Program-made: the position numbers and the translations under genes
In this document: positions 17,413 to 25,812 of the stretch, piece after piece
Layout: each line of letters starts with the position of its first letter
Numbering within the stretch: the first letter of the stretch is position 1
The notes under the pieces: model-generated
The model's input: the letters and a program-made list of their open reading frames with translations, nothing else
What the model was told of the DNA's origin: nothing
Databases searched by the model: none
Source: Sneathiella sedimenti
GTDB taxonomy: Bacteria > Pseudomonadota > Alphaproteobacteria > Sneathiellales > Sneathiellaceae
DNA length: 64,000 nt
Assembly (NCBI RefSeq): GCF_017313765.1
Contig: NZ_JAFLNC010000004.1
Coordinates: 248,001-312,000 of the forward strand
Direction: 5' to 3'

Positions 17413-18552
17413 ATGGCTGCGGGCCCGATTGTACCTATGGCGAAAACCGTTTATCTCGATTTTAACGCAACAGCGCCAATCCGGCCCGAAGTGGTAAACG
17501 CCATGGTCGCCGTCATGGAGGCGGGTGGCAATCCGTCGTCCGTGCATCAGGCGGGACGCACGGCGAGAAACCGGGTGGAGGAGGCACGGGGCCGCCTCGC
17601 CCGTCTGCTCGGGTGCAAACCCCCTGAGATTATCTTTACCTCCGGCGGGACGGAGGCGAACAATTTCGCGCTCTCGTCTTTTCCCGACCGGCCGCTTCTT
17701 ATTTCCGCTGGCGAACATGATTCGGTCCTGGCCGTTGCGCGGAACGCAGTACAACTTCCCCTCACGTCTGATGGTCAGCTCGATCTTGCCGCACTTGGCG
17801 TTTGCCTGGATGAGGCAGGCGAGGGCGCGCTCGTCTCCGTCATGCTGGCGAATAACGAGACCGGGGTGATCCAGCCGGTCGCCGAGATTGCGGCCCTCGT
17901 GCATGAAAAGGGCGGCCTTTTCCATTGCGATGCCATTCAGGGTGCAGGCAAGATCCCAGTTGATTTCAAGGCGCTTGGGGCGGATATGATGTCTGTCTCC
18001 GCCCATAAGTTCGGCGGTCCGCAAGGGATCGGGGCGCTTGTCCTGCGGGACGGGCTGGCGGTCCCGCCTCTGCTGAAAGGAGGCGGGCAGGAGCTTGGCC
18101 GTCGCGCCGGCACGGAGAATGTCGCCGGGATCGTCGGTATGGGTGTCGCCGCGCAGTCCGCCCACGAGGGGCTCGACAGCTATGAGACGGTTGCCAAGCT
18201 TCGCGATCGGCTGGAAGCGCAGTTGCTTAACATTTCTCCCGAGAGCCATATTTATGGCCATGAATCGCCGCGGCTTCCCAATACAACGGCCATCTCCATG
18301 CCGGGCGTCGCATCGGAACTCCAGGTGATGTCCCTCGACCTTGACGGGATCGCGGTCAGCGCGGGCTCGGCTTGTTCGTCGGGCAAGGTCAAGGCCAGCC
18401 ACGTCCTGAAAGCCATGGGCGCCAGCGACGAGGAGGCAGGGTCCGCCATTCGGATCAGTCTTGGCTGGACCACCACGGAGGTGGAGATCGACCGGCTTGT
18501 CGCGAGCTGGCGGAAACTTTACCAGCGGAAATCGCCGAAATTTGCCGCATAG
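17413..18552 (+). CDS. Cysteine desulfurase (NifS/IscS-like)
   Basis: The 379-residue PLP aminotransferase-fold enzyme has the N-terminal YLDFNATAPIRPEVV, FTSGGTEANN near 82-91, and the PLP Lys in SVSAHKFGGPQG near 200. The mobile catalytic Cys is in SAGSACSSGKVKASH near 320. It converts cysteine to alanine and enzyme persulfide, supplying Fe-S or thio-cofactor assembly. The start is uncertain: Met9 (17437) gives the usual MAKTVYLDFN. The gene lies between cysE and an ISC-type ferredoxin, but no IscU, HscA or HscB is nearby, so it may be a secondary desulfurase. Confidence 0.92.
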   Translation: MAAGPIVPMAKTVYLDFNATAPIRPEVVNAMVAVMEAGGNPSSVHQAGRTARNRVEEARGRLARLLGCKPPEIIFTSGGTEANNFALSSFPDRPLLISAGEHDSVLAVARNAVQLPLTSDGQLDLAALGVCLDEAGEGALVSVMLANNETGVIQPVAEIAALVHEKGGLFHCDAIQGAGKIPVDFKALGADMMSVSAHKFGGPQGIGALVLRDGLAVPPLLKGGGQELGRRAGTENVAGIVGMGVAAQSAHEGLDSYETVAKLRDRLEAQLLNISPESHIYGHESPRLPNTTAISMPGVASELQVMSLDLDGIAVSAGSACSSGKVKASHVLKAMGASDEEAGSAIRISLGWTTTEVEIDRLVASWRKLYQRKSPKFAA

Positions 18553-18618
18553 GGCCTAGACATGACGCGGCGGGCAGGATAGGTAAATCAGTAAGGATGT
18601 TCAGGAGTTCACGCGCGT

Positions 18619-18948
18619 ATGCCGAAAATGACCTTTATCAAGCCCGATGGCAGCCGACAGGAAGTTGATGCGCCGCTCGGCCGGACGATTCTGGAAATTG
18701 CCCATCAGAACAATATTGATCTGGAAGGCGCCTGCGAGGGGAGCCTTGCCTGCTCGACCTGCCATATCATCGTCTCGGACGAGGATTTCGAGCGCCTGCC
18801 CGACCCGACCGAGGATGAAGAGGATATGCTCGATCTCGCCTATGGCCTGACCCGGACCTCGCGGCTCGGCTGCCAGATCGAAATCACGGAGGAACTCGAC
18901 GACCTGGTCGTGACCCTGCCCGGCGGATCGAACAACATGATGCTGTGA
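18619..18948 (+). CDS. 2Fe-2S ferredoxin, adrenodoxin/ISC type
   Basis: The 109-residue ferredoxin has Cys39, Cys45 and Cys48 in [10 protein letters not shown] and the fourth ligand Cys85 in RLGCQI. This is the C-x5-C-x2-C-x36-C spacing of vertebrate-type/ISC ferredoxins. It carries single electrons to Fe-S assembly or to cytochrome P450-type partners. A matching adrenodoxin-reductase-like enzyme is encoded 1.5 kb away on the other strand (20432-21748). Its stop overlaps the TenA start as TGATG, implying coupling. Confidence 0.94.
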   Translation: MPKMTFIKPDGSRQEVDAPLGRTILEIAHQNNIDLEGACEGSLACSTCHIIVSDEDFERLPDPTEDEEDMLDLAYGLTRTSRLGCQIEITEELDDLVVTLPGGSNNMML

Positions 18949-19625
18949 TGAGCCGCGGACTTTTCGACCGGCTGAAGACCGACAATGCCGCCCTGTGGGA
19001 CGCCTATACCCATCATGACTTTGTAACCGGTATGCAAACGGGCGCCCTGCCCAAAACCGCCTTTCAATACTACCTCAAGCAGGACTATCTGTTTCTGATC
19101 CAGTTTGCGCGGGCCTATGCACTGGCCATTTACAAGGCCGACAACCTGACCGAGATGCGCTCCGCCCTTGCCGGGGTGAAGGCGATTCTCGAGATGGAGA
19201 TGGACCTGCATGTGGGCTATTGCGCCGACTGGGGCATTGCCGCGTCGGAGCTGGAAACGCTTGAGGAAGCCCCGCAAAATATCGCCTATACCCGCTTCGT
19301 GCTGGAACGCGGCATGGCGGGTGACCTGCTCGACCTGATGGTCGCGCTCAGCCCTTGCGCCATCGGCTATGGCGAGATCGGTGCGCGGCTCGCCAAATCG
19401 CGGAAAACGAAGATCGAGGGCAACCCCTACATCACCTGGATCGAGATGTATGCGGGGGCGGAGTACCAGCAGCTGGTCACCGACATGACGGCGGAGATTG
19501 ACGCGCTGGCGACCAAGCGGTTTACCGAGGCGCGTTTTCCCGATCTATCGAAGACCTTCGCCACCGCGACCCGGCTGGAAGCGGATTTCTGGCAGATGGG
19601 CCTCACCGCGGAGCACGCGTCCTAA
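18948..19625 (+). CDS. TenA-family protein (aminopyrimidine aminohydrolase / thiaminase II-like)
   Basis: The 225-residue all-helical protein has the TenA landmarks FQYYLKQDYLFLIQFARAYALA (about 39-60), ALSPCAIGYGEIG with the likely catalytic Cys137, and TWIEMYAGAEYQ near 165. TenA enzymes salvage the pyrimidine of degraded thiamin. The ATG at 18948 overlaps the ferredoxin stop (TGATG); a GTG one codon earlier is possible. Grouping with cysteine desulfurase and ferredoxin loosely links it to thio-cofactor metabolism, though no other thi gene is in the window. Confidence 0.9.
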   Translation: MSRGLFDRLKTDNAALWDAYTHHDFVTGMQTGALPKTAFQYYLKQDYLFLIQFARAYALAIYKADNLTEMRSALAGVKAILEMEMDLHVGYCADWGIAASELETLEEAPQNIAYTRFVLERGMAGDLLDLMVALSPCAIGYGEIGARLAKSRKTKIEGNPYITWIEMYAGAEYQQLVTDMTAEIDALATKRFTEARFPDLSKTFATATRLEADFWQMGLTAEHAS

Positions 19626-20428
19626 TACAGCTCGCCTTCCAGCGTCCAGGCGACTTCAAAGTCCTGTACATAGTCGTTATGGGTGACGAGGCCGTCCTTC
19701 TCGGTCCAGTAATGCAGCAGGTATTCCGGCGGCTCGAAGGTGGTGCTGAGTTCGTTATTTTCGCCCAGCAGCAGCCTCACCTGATGGGATGTGGAGGGGC
19801 AGGTCTGGACAATCGTGCCGCCGACGAGTCTCTGGATGGCCCGGTGCAGATGGCCGCAGAGCACCCGCTCGATATGGTCATGCCGGGAAATCACCTCGGC
19901 GAATTCCGCCATGTCGAGCAGGCCCATCGCATCCATGCTGGTCAGGCCGGTCTTGAACGGCGGGTGATGCATGAAAATAACGACGGGGCGATCGCTCTCG
20001 CGGCTCAGCTCTTCCTCCAGCCAGTCGAGCTGCTCCTGTCCCAGATGGCCTTGCGGTTTGCCATGGATATTGGTGTCGAGGCAGATGAACTTGAGCGGCC
20101 ATCCCTCCACCACGTAATACAGCTTGCCGTCCTTCTGCAAATAGTCATGGTCGGGAAACATCTTGCGGAGCAGGGTGCAGTCATCATGGTTGCCGGGCAG
20201 CAGATAGACCGGCATCTCGAATTCGGGCAGAATCTCGCGCAGGATCTCATATTCCTCCGCTCTCGCGGTGTTCACCAGGTCGCCGGTGAGGAACACAAGA
20301 TCGGGGCGGTTGACGCTGTTGTTTACATGCCGTGCCGCCTCCCGGAGTTTCGTTACTGGATCATAGAGCTTCGCGAAATCCTCCTCCGGCAAGGTGACAT
20401 GGCTATCACTCAATTGCGCGATCAGCAT
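19622..20428 (-). CDS. Metallophosphoesterase (class III cyclic nucleotide phosphodiesterase-like)
   Basis: The 268-residue protein has the full calcineurin-like set: QLSDSHV (DxH), FLTGDLVN, LLPGNHDD, FMHHPPF and CGHLHRA. The size and the MHHPP and GHLH spacing resemble CpdA/GpdQ-type enzymes, which hydrolyse cAMP or glycerophosphodiesters with two metal ions. The substrate is not decidable from sequence. It overlaps the converging TenA stop by 4 bp, and the ferredoxin reductase gene ends 3 bp upstream on the same strand, so the two are probably cotranscribed. Confidence 0.9.
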   Translation of the reverse strand: MLIAQLSDSHVTLPEEDFAKLYDPVTKLREAARHVNNSVNRPDLVFLTGDLVNTARAEEYEILREILPEFEMPVYLLPGNHDDCTLLRKMFPDHDYLQKDGKLYYVVEGWPLKFICLDTNIHGKPQGHLGQEQLDWLEEELSRESDRPVVIFMHHPPFKTGLTSMDAMGLLDMAEFAEVISRHDHIERVLCGHLHRAIQRLVGGTIVQTCPSTSHQVRLLLGENNELSTTFEPPEYLLHYWTEKDGLVTHNDYVQDFEVAWTLEGELY

Positions 20429-20431
20429 GGC

Positions 20432-21748
20432 CTATCCTTCCTGCTGTACAATGGACAGCATATCACGAGTCCGGACAAACTTCTTCCTCGGAGATTTCCC
20501 GCCGCCGCGGGCCACTTCCGCCTGGTCAATTTTCTTCCAGTCCTCGAAGGAGACGGCCCGAATGCCTTTCTCCCGGCACCAGGCGTCGAGCCCTGCGGGC
20601 CCGCCTTTTGCGGGATTGCCGCCGCCTTCAAAATCGGCCAACATCCGCTCCACCACATTCTGGCTGTCGATGCGGTTGGTGCCGATGGTGCCGCTGGGTC
20701 CGCGCTTGGCCCAGCCGACCACATAAAGACCGTCGGCGACATGTCCCTCGTCATTCTTGACGATGCCTTTCTCGACCGGCAGCCCTTCCAGAATGCCCAT
20801 CTCATAGCCGATGCAGGAGACAAGAAGCTGGCAATCGATCTCATAGGTCTCGCCGGTGCCAACGGCCTTGCCATCGACAATCCTGTTGCGCTCGAACCGG
20901 ACGCCGGTAATCGCCTCATCCCCCAGGATCTCGACCGGGCTCGCCAGGAAATCAAGATGGATGGAACGTCCTTCGATCCCTGGACGGATCTGCTCGAAAT
21001 TGCGGAGGAGGTCGAGATTTGTGTTTACAACCTTCTCCTCCTTCTTGTCGTCGGAGGTAAATTCCGCGGGCAGCACGCTCTTGTCGGTATAGGTCTTGGC
21101 GGAGACCAGCTCGGCAAACTCACCCAGCTCCTTGGAGGAAAACTGCGCATTCTCCGGCGCGCGGCGTCCCACCACATGCACGCATTTGAGCGGGCTTCTG
21201 AAAATCTCGCTGGCCGCATGCTCGGCGAGATCGGAAGTGACCATCTCATCCTCCGTCCGCATCAGGATGCGCGCGACATCAAGGGCGACATTGCCGTTGC
21301 CGATGACGACCGCCGTCTCGATATCCAGATTGGGCACCGCATCGCGATATTCCGGATGGCCGTTGTACCAGTAGACGAAGGTCTGGGCCCCGAATACGCC
21401 GTCCTTGTCCTCCCCGGGGATACCGAGACTGCGATCCTTCGGCGTGCCGGTCGCGATGACCACCACATCATACAGCTCCCGCAGCTTGTCGAGCGGGACA
21501 TCACTGCCGAGGCCGATATTGCCGACAAAACGGACATTGTCATTCTCCATCACCTTGTCATAGGCGCGGGTAACATTCTTGGTGGTCTGGTGATCCGGGG
21601 CTACGCCCGCCCGCACCAGCCCGTACGGTGTGGCCAGCTTGTCGATGATATCTATCTGGCTTTCGGGGTTTTTCTTGACGATGGCTCCCGCCGTGTACAT
21701 TCCTGCCGGACCGGAGCCGACGATACAAATCTTTAACCCTGCTGACAT
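20432..21748 (-). CDS. Ferredoxin-NADP+ reductase, adrenodoxin reductase type
   Basis: The 438-residue flavoprotein begins with a dinucleotide fold for FAD, CIVGSGPAGMYTAGAI (about 8-23). TPYGLVRAGVAPDHQTTKN near 40-58 is diagnostic of adrenodoxin reductase/FprA proteins. An NADP fold with GNGNVALDVARIL lies near 155, and the C-terminal VVGWAKRGPSGTIGTNRID near 350. It should pass electrons from NADPH to a 2Fe-2S ferredoxin, and the obvious partner is the adrenodoxin-like ferredoxin at 18619-18948. It is cotranscribed with the phosphodiesterase. Confidence 0.93.
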   Translation of the reverse strand: MSAGLKICIVGSGPAGMYTAGAIVKKNPESQIDIIDKLATPYGLVRAGVAPDHQTTKNVTRAYDKVMENDNVRFVGNIGLGSDVPLDKLRELYDVVVIATGTPKDRSLGIPGEDKDGVFGAQTFVYWYNGHPEYRDAVPNLDIETAVVIGNGNVALDVARILMRTEDEMVTSDLAEHAASEIFRSPLKCVHVVGRRAPENAQFSSKELGEFAELVSAKTYTDKSVLPAEFTSDDKKEEKVVNTNLDLLRNFEQIRPGIEGRSIHLDFLASPVEILGDEAITGVRFERNRIVDGKAVGTGETYEIDCQLLVSCIGYEMGILEGLPVEKGIVKNDEGHVADGLYVVGWAKRGPSGTIGTNRIDSQNVVERMLADFEGGGNPAKGGPAGLDAWCREKGIRAVSFEDWKKIDQAEVARGGGKSPRKKFVRTRDMLSIVQQEG

Positions 21749-21791
21749 TTTCCCTGACTCATTCTTGTTCTTGAATTTTTGTTATACGGAA

Positions 21792-22727
21792 CTAGCGTTT
21801 CTTCAATCCGCCAAAACGCCGGTAAAACTCCTCTGATGCGGGGGGCAGTCTCCCCGTTTCATTCTCAAGTATTGTCATCAGATATGCCTCTGCGCCCTCC
21901 CAGACCAGATGATAGATGGTGCGAAACAGCTCCCGCGCCTGGTTGCCGTTCCACCCCGGCGGCAGCAATTCCGCCGGTAACATCGGGTCCCGCAAGAGAA
22001 CCCGCCGGTAATCATGCACCAAGAGGCTGCGAATGATAAAACATTTTTTTTCGTCAAGGGGTGCCCCGGTCTGGGCAAGGTCGGCAAAGGCGCTGAAATG
22101 ACCGATGAAACGGGCATAGTCCGCCTCCAGATCCTTCAGGTTCCAGCCCTTCTGCACCAGGATTTCCGGTGCGTTGTAGGGGGTAGCCCCGACGCCAGTC
22201 GCGCTTAAGGCGGTTACTTTGCCGGTCAGGCCAAGGTCGGTGAGAAGGCTGTCAACGCTGGCGGCGCTGGCTGTCGGATGGGCGTAAACGCCGCCGCCAA
22301 GGGTGCCGAAACCAAGCCAGCCAAGCTCCGTCTCCAGCTTGCGGCGGTTCTTCTCCGCAAGGTCGCGGCGCAGCGCGAACAGGAACAGCCAGTTGCCGTC
22401 CCAGGCGATATCTCCCGCGGCATAGATACGCCGTGTCGCCTCGGCGAAGCGATGGGAGCCGGTTTCTGTCAGGCGATAGAAGCTTCGCCGCCCGACCTGG
22501 CTCGACGCGAGCATGCCTTCCTTCTGCAGGCGGAAGACGGCGGTGCGTACCACGCGCTCGTTGAGGCCGAGGGAATCCACCAGTGTAATCAGGCTGCCCA
22601 GCCAGACGGTGCCGCCATGAGGGGACACCGCATCGCCCCAGACGGTGACCAGCAGGGATTTGGCTTTCAGGTCCAGCTTCTTCAACAGGGGCGTGATCAG
22701 GGTGTCGGCGGGGCGCGCTTTGGTCAT
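21792..22727 (-). CDS. PaaX-family transcriptional regulator
   Basis: The 311-residue protein has the PaaX N-terminal winged helix (SLLVTVWGDAVSPHGGTVWLGSLITL, then NERVVRTAVFRLQKEGML, about 25-75). The central PaaX domain contains DGNWLFLFALRRDLAEKNRRKL, and the C-terminal domain includes SLLVHDYRRVLLRDPMLPAELLPPGWNG near 255-280. PaaX represses phenylacetate degradation through phenylacetyl-CoA, but no paa gene is in the window, so the target is unknown; an autonomous homologue is equally likely. Confidence 0.92.
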   Translation of the reverse strand: MTKARPADTLITPLLKKLDLKAKSLLVTVWGDAVSPHGGTVWLGSLITLVDSLGLNERVVRTAVFRLQKEGMLASSQVGRRSFYRLTETGSHRFAEATRRIYAAGDIAWDGNWLFLFALRRDLAEKNRRKLETELGWLGFGTLGGGVYAHPTASAASVDSLLTDLGLTGKVTALSATGVGATPYNAPEILVQKGWNLKDLEADYARFIGHFSAFADLAQTGAPLDEKKCFIIRSLLVHDYRRVLLRDPMLPAELLPPGWNGNQARELFRTIYHLVWEGAEAYLMTILENETGRLPPASEEFYRRFGGLKKR

Positions 22728-22879
22728 GCGGCCCCCGCGCTTTCAGGGAGAAAGAGCCGGCCTCTGGTCGAGTGAGTCGTCGCCAATTTTAACCCTTAGC
22801 TTCTTGTTTTGATTTTCCAATTTATACTTTATAGTCTTTTTCGATCCTAGGCGAAAAGAGGGGCGACGGTCCAGCGAAC

Positions 22880-23581
22880 ATGCAAAATCTTGAAAACATA
22901 GAATTGCTGAGTGAGCTCACGCCTCAGGAGCGCGCGGAAATTGCCGCCAAATGCGTCTGGCGGACTTATGGCGCGAATGAGCAGATCCTGGAGAGGTCGA
23001 CAGACAGCCGCGATATGTATTTCGTTGTTTCCGGCAGCGTCAATATCGTCAATTACGGCGTCTCGGGGCGGGAGGTGACCTACGCCACCGTTGGGGAAGG
23101 GCAGTATTTCGGCGAGCTCTCGGCGATCGACGGACGGGCGCGGTCGGCCAATGTGGTGGCGAGTTCGCGCTGCCTGCTGGCGAGCCTCAGCCCGGAGCTT
23201 TTCCGCGACTTGCTGATGCGTAATCCGACAATCATGATGTCGGTGCTGCAGCGGCTCGCCCGGATCATCCGCATCAATGACGACCGCATCCTTGACCTGT
23301 CGACCCTGGGCGCGGTGCAACGGGTCTGCCAGGAACTGCTGCGTATGGCGGAACCGGACCCCCTGACCGCGAACAGCTGGCTGATCTATCCGATGCCGAC
23401 CCAGAGCGTGATTGCGAGCCGGGTTTCGACGACGCGGGAGACCGTGGCGCGCGTGCTCGGCCAGCTTGGACATGAAGGGATGGTCCTGAAAAAGGGCAAG
23501 ACGCTGTACCTGAAGGACCGCGACGCGATCGAGGATTATATCAAGACCCTCGCCATGACGCCGAGCCAAAGCAACCGCTGA
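22880..23581 (+). CDS. Crp/Fnr-family transcriptional regulator
   Basis: The 233-residue protein has a cyclic-nucleotide-binding-like beta barrel (about 8-125: FVVSGSVNIVNYGVSG, GEGQYFGELSAIDGRARSANV). The long dimer helix is followed by a C-terminal winged helix at about 160-225 (TQSVIASRVSTTRETVARVLGQLGHEGMV). The FGELSAIDGRARSA stretch corresponds to the cAMP pocket region, so nucleotide binding is possible. FNR-type cluster cysteines are absent. It converges on modC. Upstream is an AT-rich region with a plausible TATAGT (22830-22835) but no convincing -35. Confidence 0.92.
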   Translation: MQNLENIELLSELTPQERAEIAAKCVWRTYGANEQILERSTDSRDMYFVVSGSVNIVNYGVSGREVTYATVGEGQYFGELSAIDGRARSANVVASSRCLLASLSPELFRDLLMRNPTIMMSVLQRLARIIRINDDRILDLSTLGAVQRVCQELLRMAEPDPLTANSWLIYPMPTQSVIASRVSTTRETVARVLGQLGHEGMVLKKGKTLYLKDRDAIEDYIKTLAMTPSQSNR

Positions 23582-23593
23582 CCTTTCCGCCCC

Positions 23594-24667
23594 TCAGGCC
23601 CGGCTGATCGTTACTGCTTTCACTAGCGCCCAGACGGGTGTGTCCTTGGTGAGCTTCATATCCTCGAACGACTTGCGGGTAATTCGCGCCGTCAGCGGAA
23701 AGCCGACATCCAGCAGCAGTTCCTCCATCCCCTCGGCGCCGCTGCAATGGTCGACGAGGCGGCCCTTGAACCGGTTGAGGATCGACATGGATTTCGGTTC
23801 CGTCTTGGAGAGGGCGACATCGCGCGCCCGGATGCGCAGGCGTGCCGAACTGCCGATTTCCTTCGCGCCGCCGGTGATATAGAGTTTCCCGCCGCCCGCT
23901 GTTTCCAGCGTCAGCATGTGATGGGCGGGTTCATAGGCGGTGACGGTTGCCGCGATCAGGGTACCGGCATCATAGCCGCCGGCATAGGGGATCAGGTCAA
24001 GCCGGGTCAGGATATCGGCCGTTGGTCCCACCGCCTTCATTGCCCCGTTGTCGAGCAGCAGCAGGGTATCGGCGAGACGGGTAATTTCCTCGATCGAATG
24101 GGAAATATAGAGGGTAGGGATATCGAATTCTGATTTCAACGCCTCGATCAACGGGAGGATTTCCCTCTTCCGCGCGTCATCGAGACTGGAGAGGGGTTCG
24201 TCCAAGATCAGGATTTTCGGGTTGCTGAGCAGCGCCCGGCCGATGGCGACCCGCTGGCGCTCCCCGCCGGAGAGTGACGCGGGTTCCCGGTCCAGAAGCG
24301 CCGCGAGACCAAGAATGTCGGCCACCTTCTCGAACGAAACCGGTGTGGCCTTGCCAGCGCGTCGACCGTTGCCATAGGTGAGATTGCCACGCACCGAGTA
24401 ATGGGGGAACAGGCGATGCTCCTGAAAGACAAAGCCGATATGCCGCTGATGAACGGGGATGTTGATATTCTTCGCGCTGCTGAACAGGGTCCGCCCGGCA
24501 AGCTCGATATGCCCCTCATCGGGGGTGACCAGTCCGGCCAGCATCTTCGCCAGCAATGTCTTGCCCGCGCCGGACGGACCAAACAGGGCAGTCAGCCCGG
24601 CCTCGGCCTTGATATCCGCGCTCAGGTGAAAGCGGCCGAGGGATTTCTTGACGCGAATATCAAACAT
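23594..24667 (-). CDS. modC: Molybdate ABC transporter ATP-binding protein
   Basis: The 357-residue ATPase has Walker A GPSGAGKTLLAKML near residue 32 and signature LSGGERQRVAIGRALL near 125. Walker B ILILDEPLSSLDD follows near 148. The C-terminal region (about 280-355) is a MOP/TOBE domain (VSAR, RIRARDVALSK), which binds molybdate in ModC. The ATG at 24667 overlaps the modB stop (TAATG), so it replaces a longer open frame whose first 34 residues would lie inside modB. It powers oxyanion import. No modA or modE lies next to it. Confidence 0.94.
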   Translation of the reverse strand: MFDIRVKKSLGRFHLSADIKAEAGLTALFGPSGAGKTLLAKMLAGLVTPDEGHIELAGRTLFSSAKNINIPVHQRHIGFVFQEHRLFPHYSVRGNLTYGNGRRAGKATPVSFEKVADILGLAALLDREPASLSGGERQRVAIGRALLSNPKILILDEPLSSLDDARKREILPLIEALKSEFDIPTLYISHSIEEITRLADTLLLLDNGAMKAVGPTADILTRLDLIPYAGGYDAGTLIAATVTAYEPAHHMLTLETAGGGKLYITGGAKEIGSSARLRIRARDVALSKTEPKSMSILNRFKGRLVDHCSGAEGMEELLLDVGFPLTARITRKSFEDMKLTKDTPVWALVKAVTISRA

Positions 24668-25362
24668 TACACGCTGCCTCCCAGCCGGCGGTTTGAGCGA
24701 CGGGTCAGCCATTCGGAAAGGGCTATGGCGGCGAAGGCCAGTACGACCGAGATAATAACCAGCCGCCACACCGCCGTTTCCGCGTCAGGTGTCTGAAGAA
24801 GGGTATAGATGGCGAGCGGCAGGGTCTGTGTCTCGCCGGGGATATTGGCGACAAAGGTGATGGTCGCACCAAACTCCCCGAGTGCGCGGGCAAAGCCGAG
24901 GGTGATCCCGGCGAGAATGCCCGGAATGATCAGCGGCAGGGTGATGGTGAGGAAGACCATGGCCGGCGACCGGCCCAGGGTGAGGGCGGCGACCTCAAGG
25001 TTCTGGTCCACTGCCTCAATGGCCTGGCGGATGGCTCGGGTGATGAAGGGAAAGGCCATCACCGCCGTGGCCGCGACAACACCCTTCCAGTTGAAAATGA
25101 GGGAAATGCCGAAATGGTCCAGCAGCCACGCGCCGATCACACCGCGATTACCAAGCAGGACCAACAGGAAATAGCCCACCACCACCGGCGGCAGGACGAT
25201 CGGCAGATGCACCAGGACATTCAGCGCCGTCTTGCCGTAAAACTCCCGCCGGGCCAGAAGCCAGGCGATGAACAGCGCGGGCAGCAGGGAAATGCCGACA
25301 CACCAGAGCGCGACTTTCAGGGAAAGCAGGATAACGTCCAGCTCTGCCGGGGACATGCTCAT
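24667..25362 (-). CDS. modB: Molybdate ABC transporter permease
   Basis: The 231-residue inner-membrane protein has five predicted helices. The binding-protein-dependent transport loop is RSPAMVFLTITLPLIIPGILAGI, and HLPIVLPPVVVGYFLLVLLG and GFARALGEFGATITFVANIPGETQTLPLAIY are strongly ModB-like. It forms the channel with ModC. It overlaps hisI by 4 bp upstream and modC by one base downstream, so hisI-modB-modC read as one transcript. The substrate-binding protein ModA is not encoded adjacent, which is unusual. Confidence 0.95.
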   Translation of the reverse strand: MSMSPAELDVILLSLKVALWCVGISLLPALFIAWLLARREFYGKTALNVLVHLPIVLPPVVVGYFLLVLLGNRGVIGAWLLDHFGISLIFNWKGVVAATAVMAFPFITRAIRQAIEAVDQNLEVAALTLGRSPAMVFLTITLPLIIPGILAGITLGFARALGEFGATITFVANIPGETQTLPLAIYTLLQTPDAETAVWRLVIISVVLAFAAIALSEWLTRRSNRRLGGSV

Positions 25363-25760
25363 GGGGCGGGGGTCTTGTCCCCGTAGATCTCCTCAGGGGG
25401 GATCTCCACATCGCTGATAATCTCGGCCTTGCCGTCGCGGATACTCGTGAAAAAGCAGTTATGGCGACCGGTATGGCAGGCCACGCCGGTCTGCTCAACC
25501 AGCAGCAGGAGCGTATCACCATCGCAATCGACGCGAAAATCAACGAGCCGCTGCACATGGCCGGAGCTTTCGCCCTTGCGCCACAGCTTCCCGCGGGAGC
25601 GCGACCAGTAGCAGACCTGCCCTTTTTCGAGGGTTTCCTGAACAGCGTCGCGGTTCATCCACGCCATCATCAACACCTCGCCCGTGTCATGCTGTTGCGC
25701 AATCGCAGGGACGAGACCGTTCGCGTCAAAGGTAATGCTGTCCAGAATATCGCTGTCCAT
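25359..25760 (-). CDS. hisI: Phosphoribosyl-AMP cyclohydrolase
   Basis: The 133-residue enzyme has the family core AWMNRDAVQETLEKGQVCYWSRSRGKLWRKGE (about 33-64), metal ligands DCDGD (about 77-81), and Zn-binding ACHTGRHNC (about 94-102). It opens the purine ring of PR-AMP at the third step of histidine synthesis. It is the monofunctional HisI form, without HisE. Cotranscription with modBC seems incidental; no other his gene is near. Confidence 0.96.
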   Translation of the reverse strand: MDSDILDSITFDANGLVPAIAQQHDTGEVLMMAWMNRDAVQETLEKGQVCYWSRSRGKLWRKGESSGHVQRLVDFRVDCDGDTLLLLVEQTGVACHTGRHNCFFTSIRDGKAEIISDVEIPPEEIYGDKTPAP

Positions 25761-25812
25761 CGGATCATCTTATCCTATTTTGTCGAATCAGTCGCCGATT
25801 CGTCGTCTTATA

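Noticed and set aside
19679-21736. 685-codon open frame opposite the phosphodiesterase and ferredoxin reductase genes
   Set aside because: Both strongly recognisable enzymes occupy the other strand; this frame spans across the two genes and has no domain.
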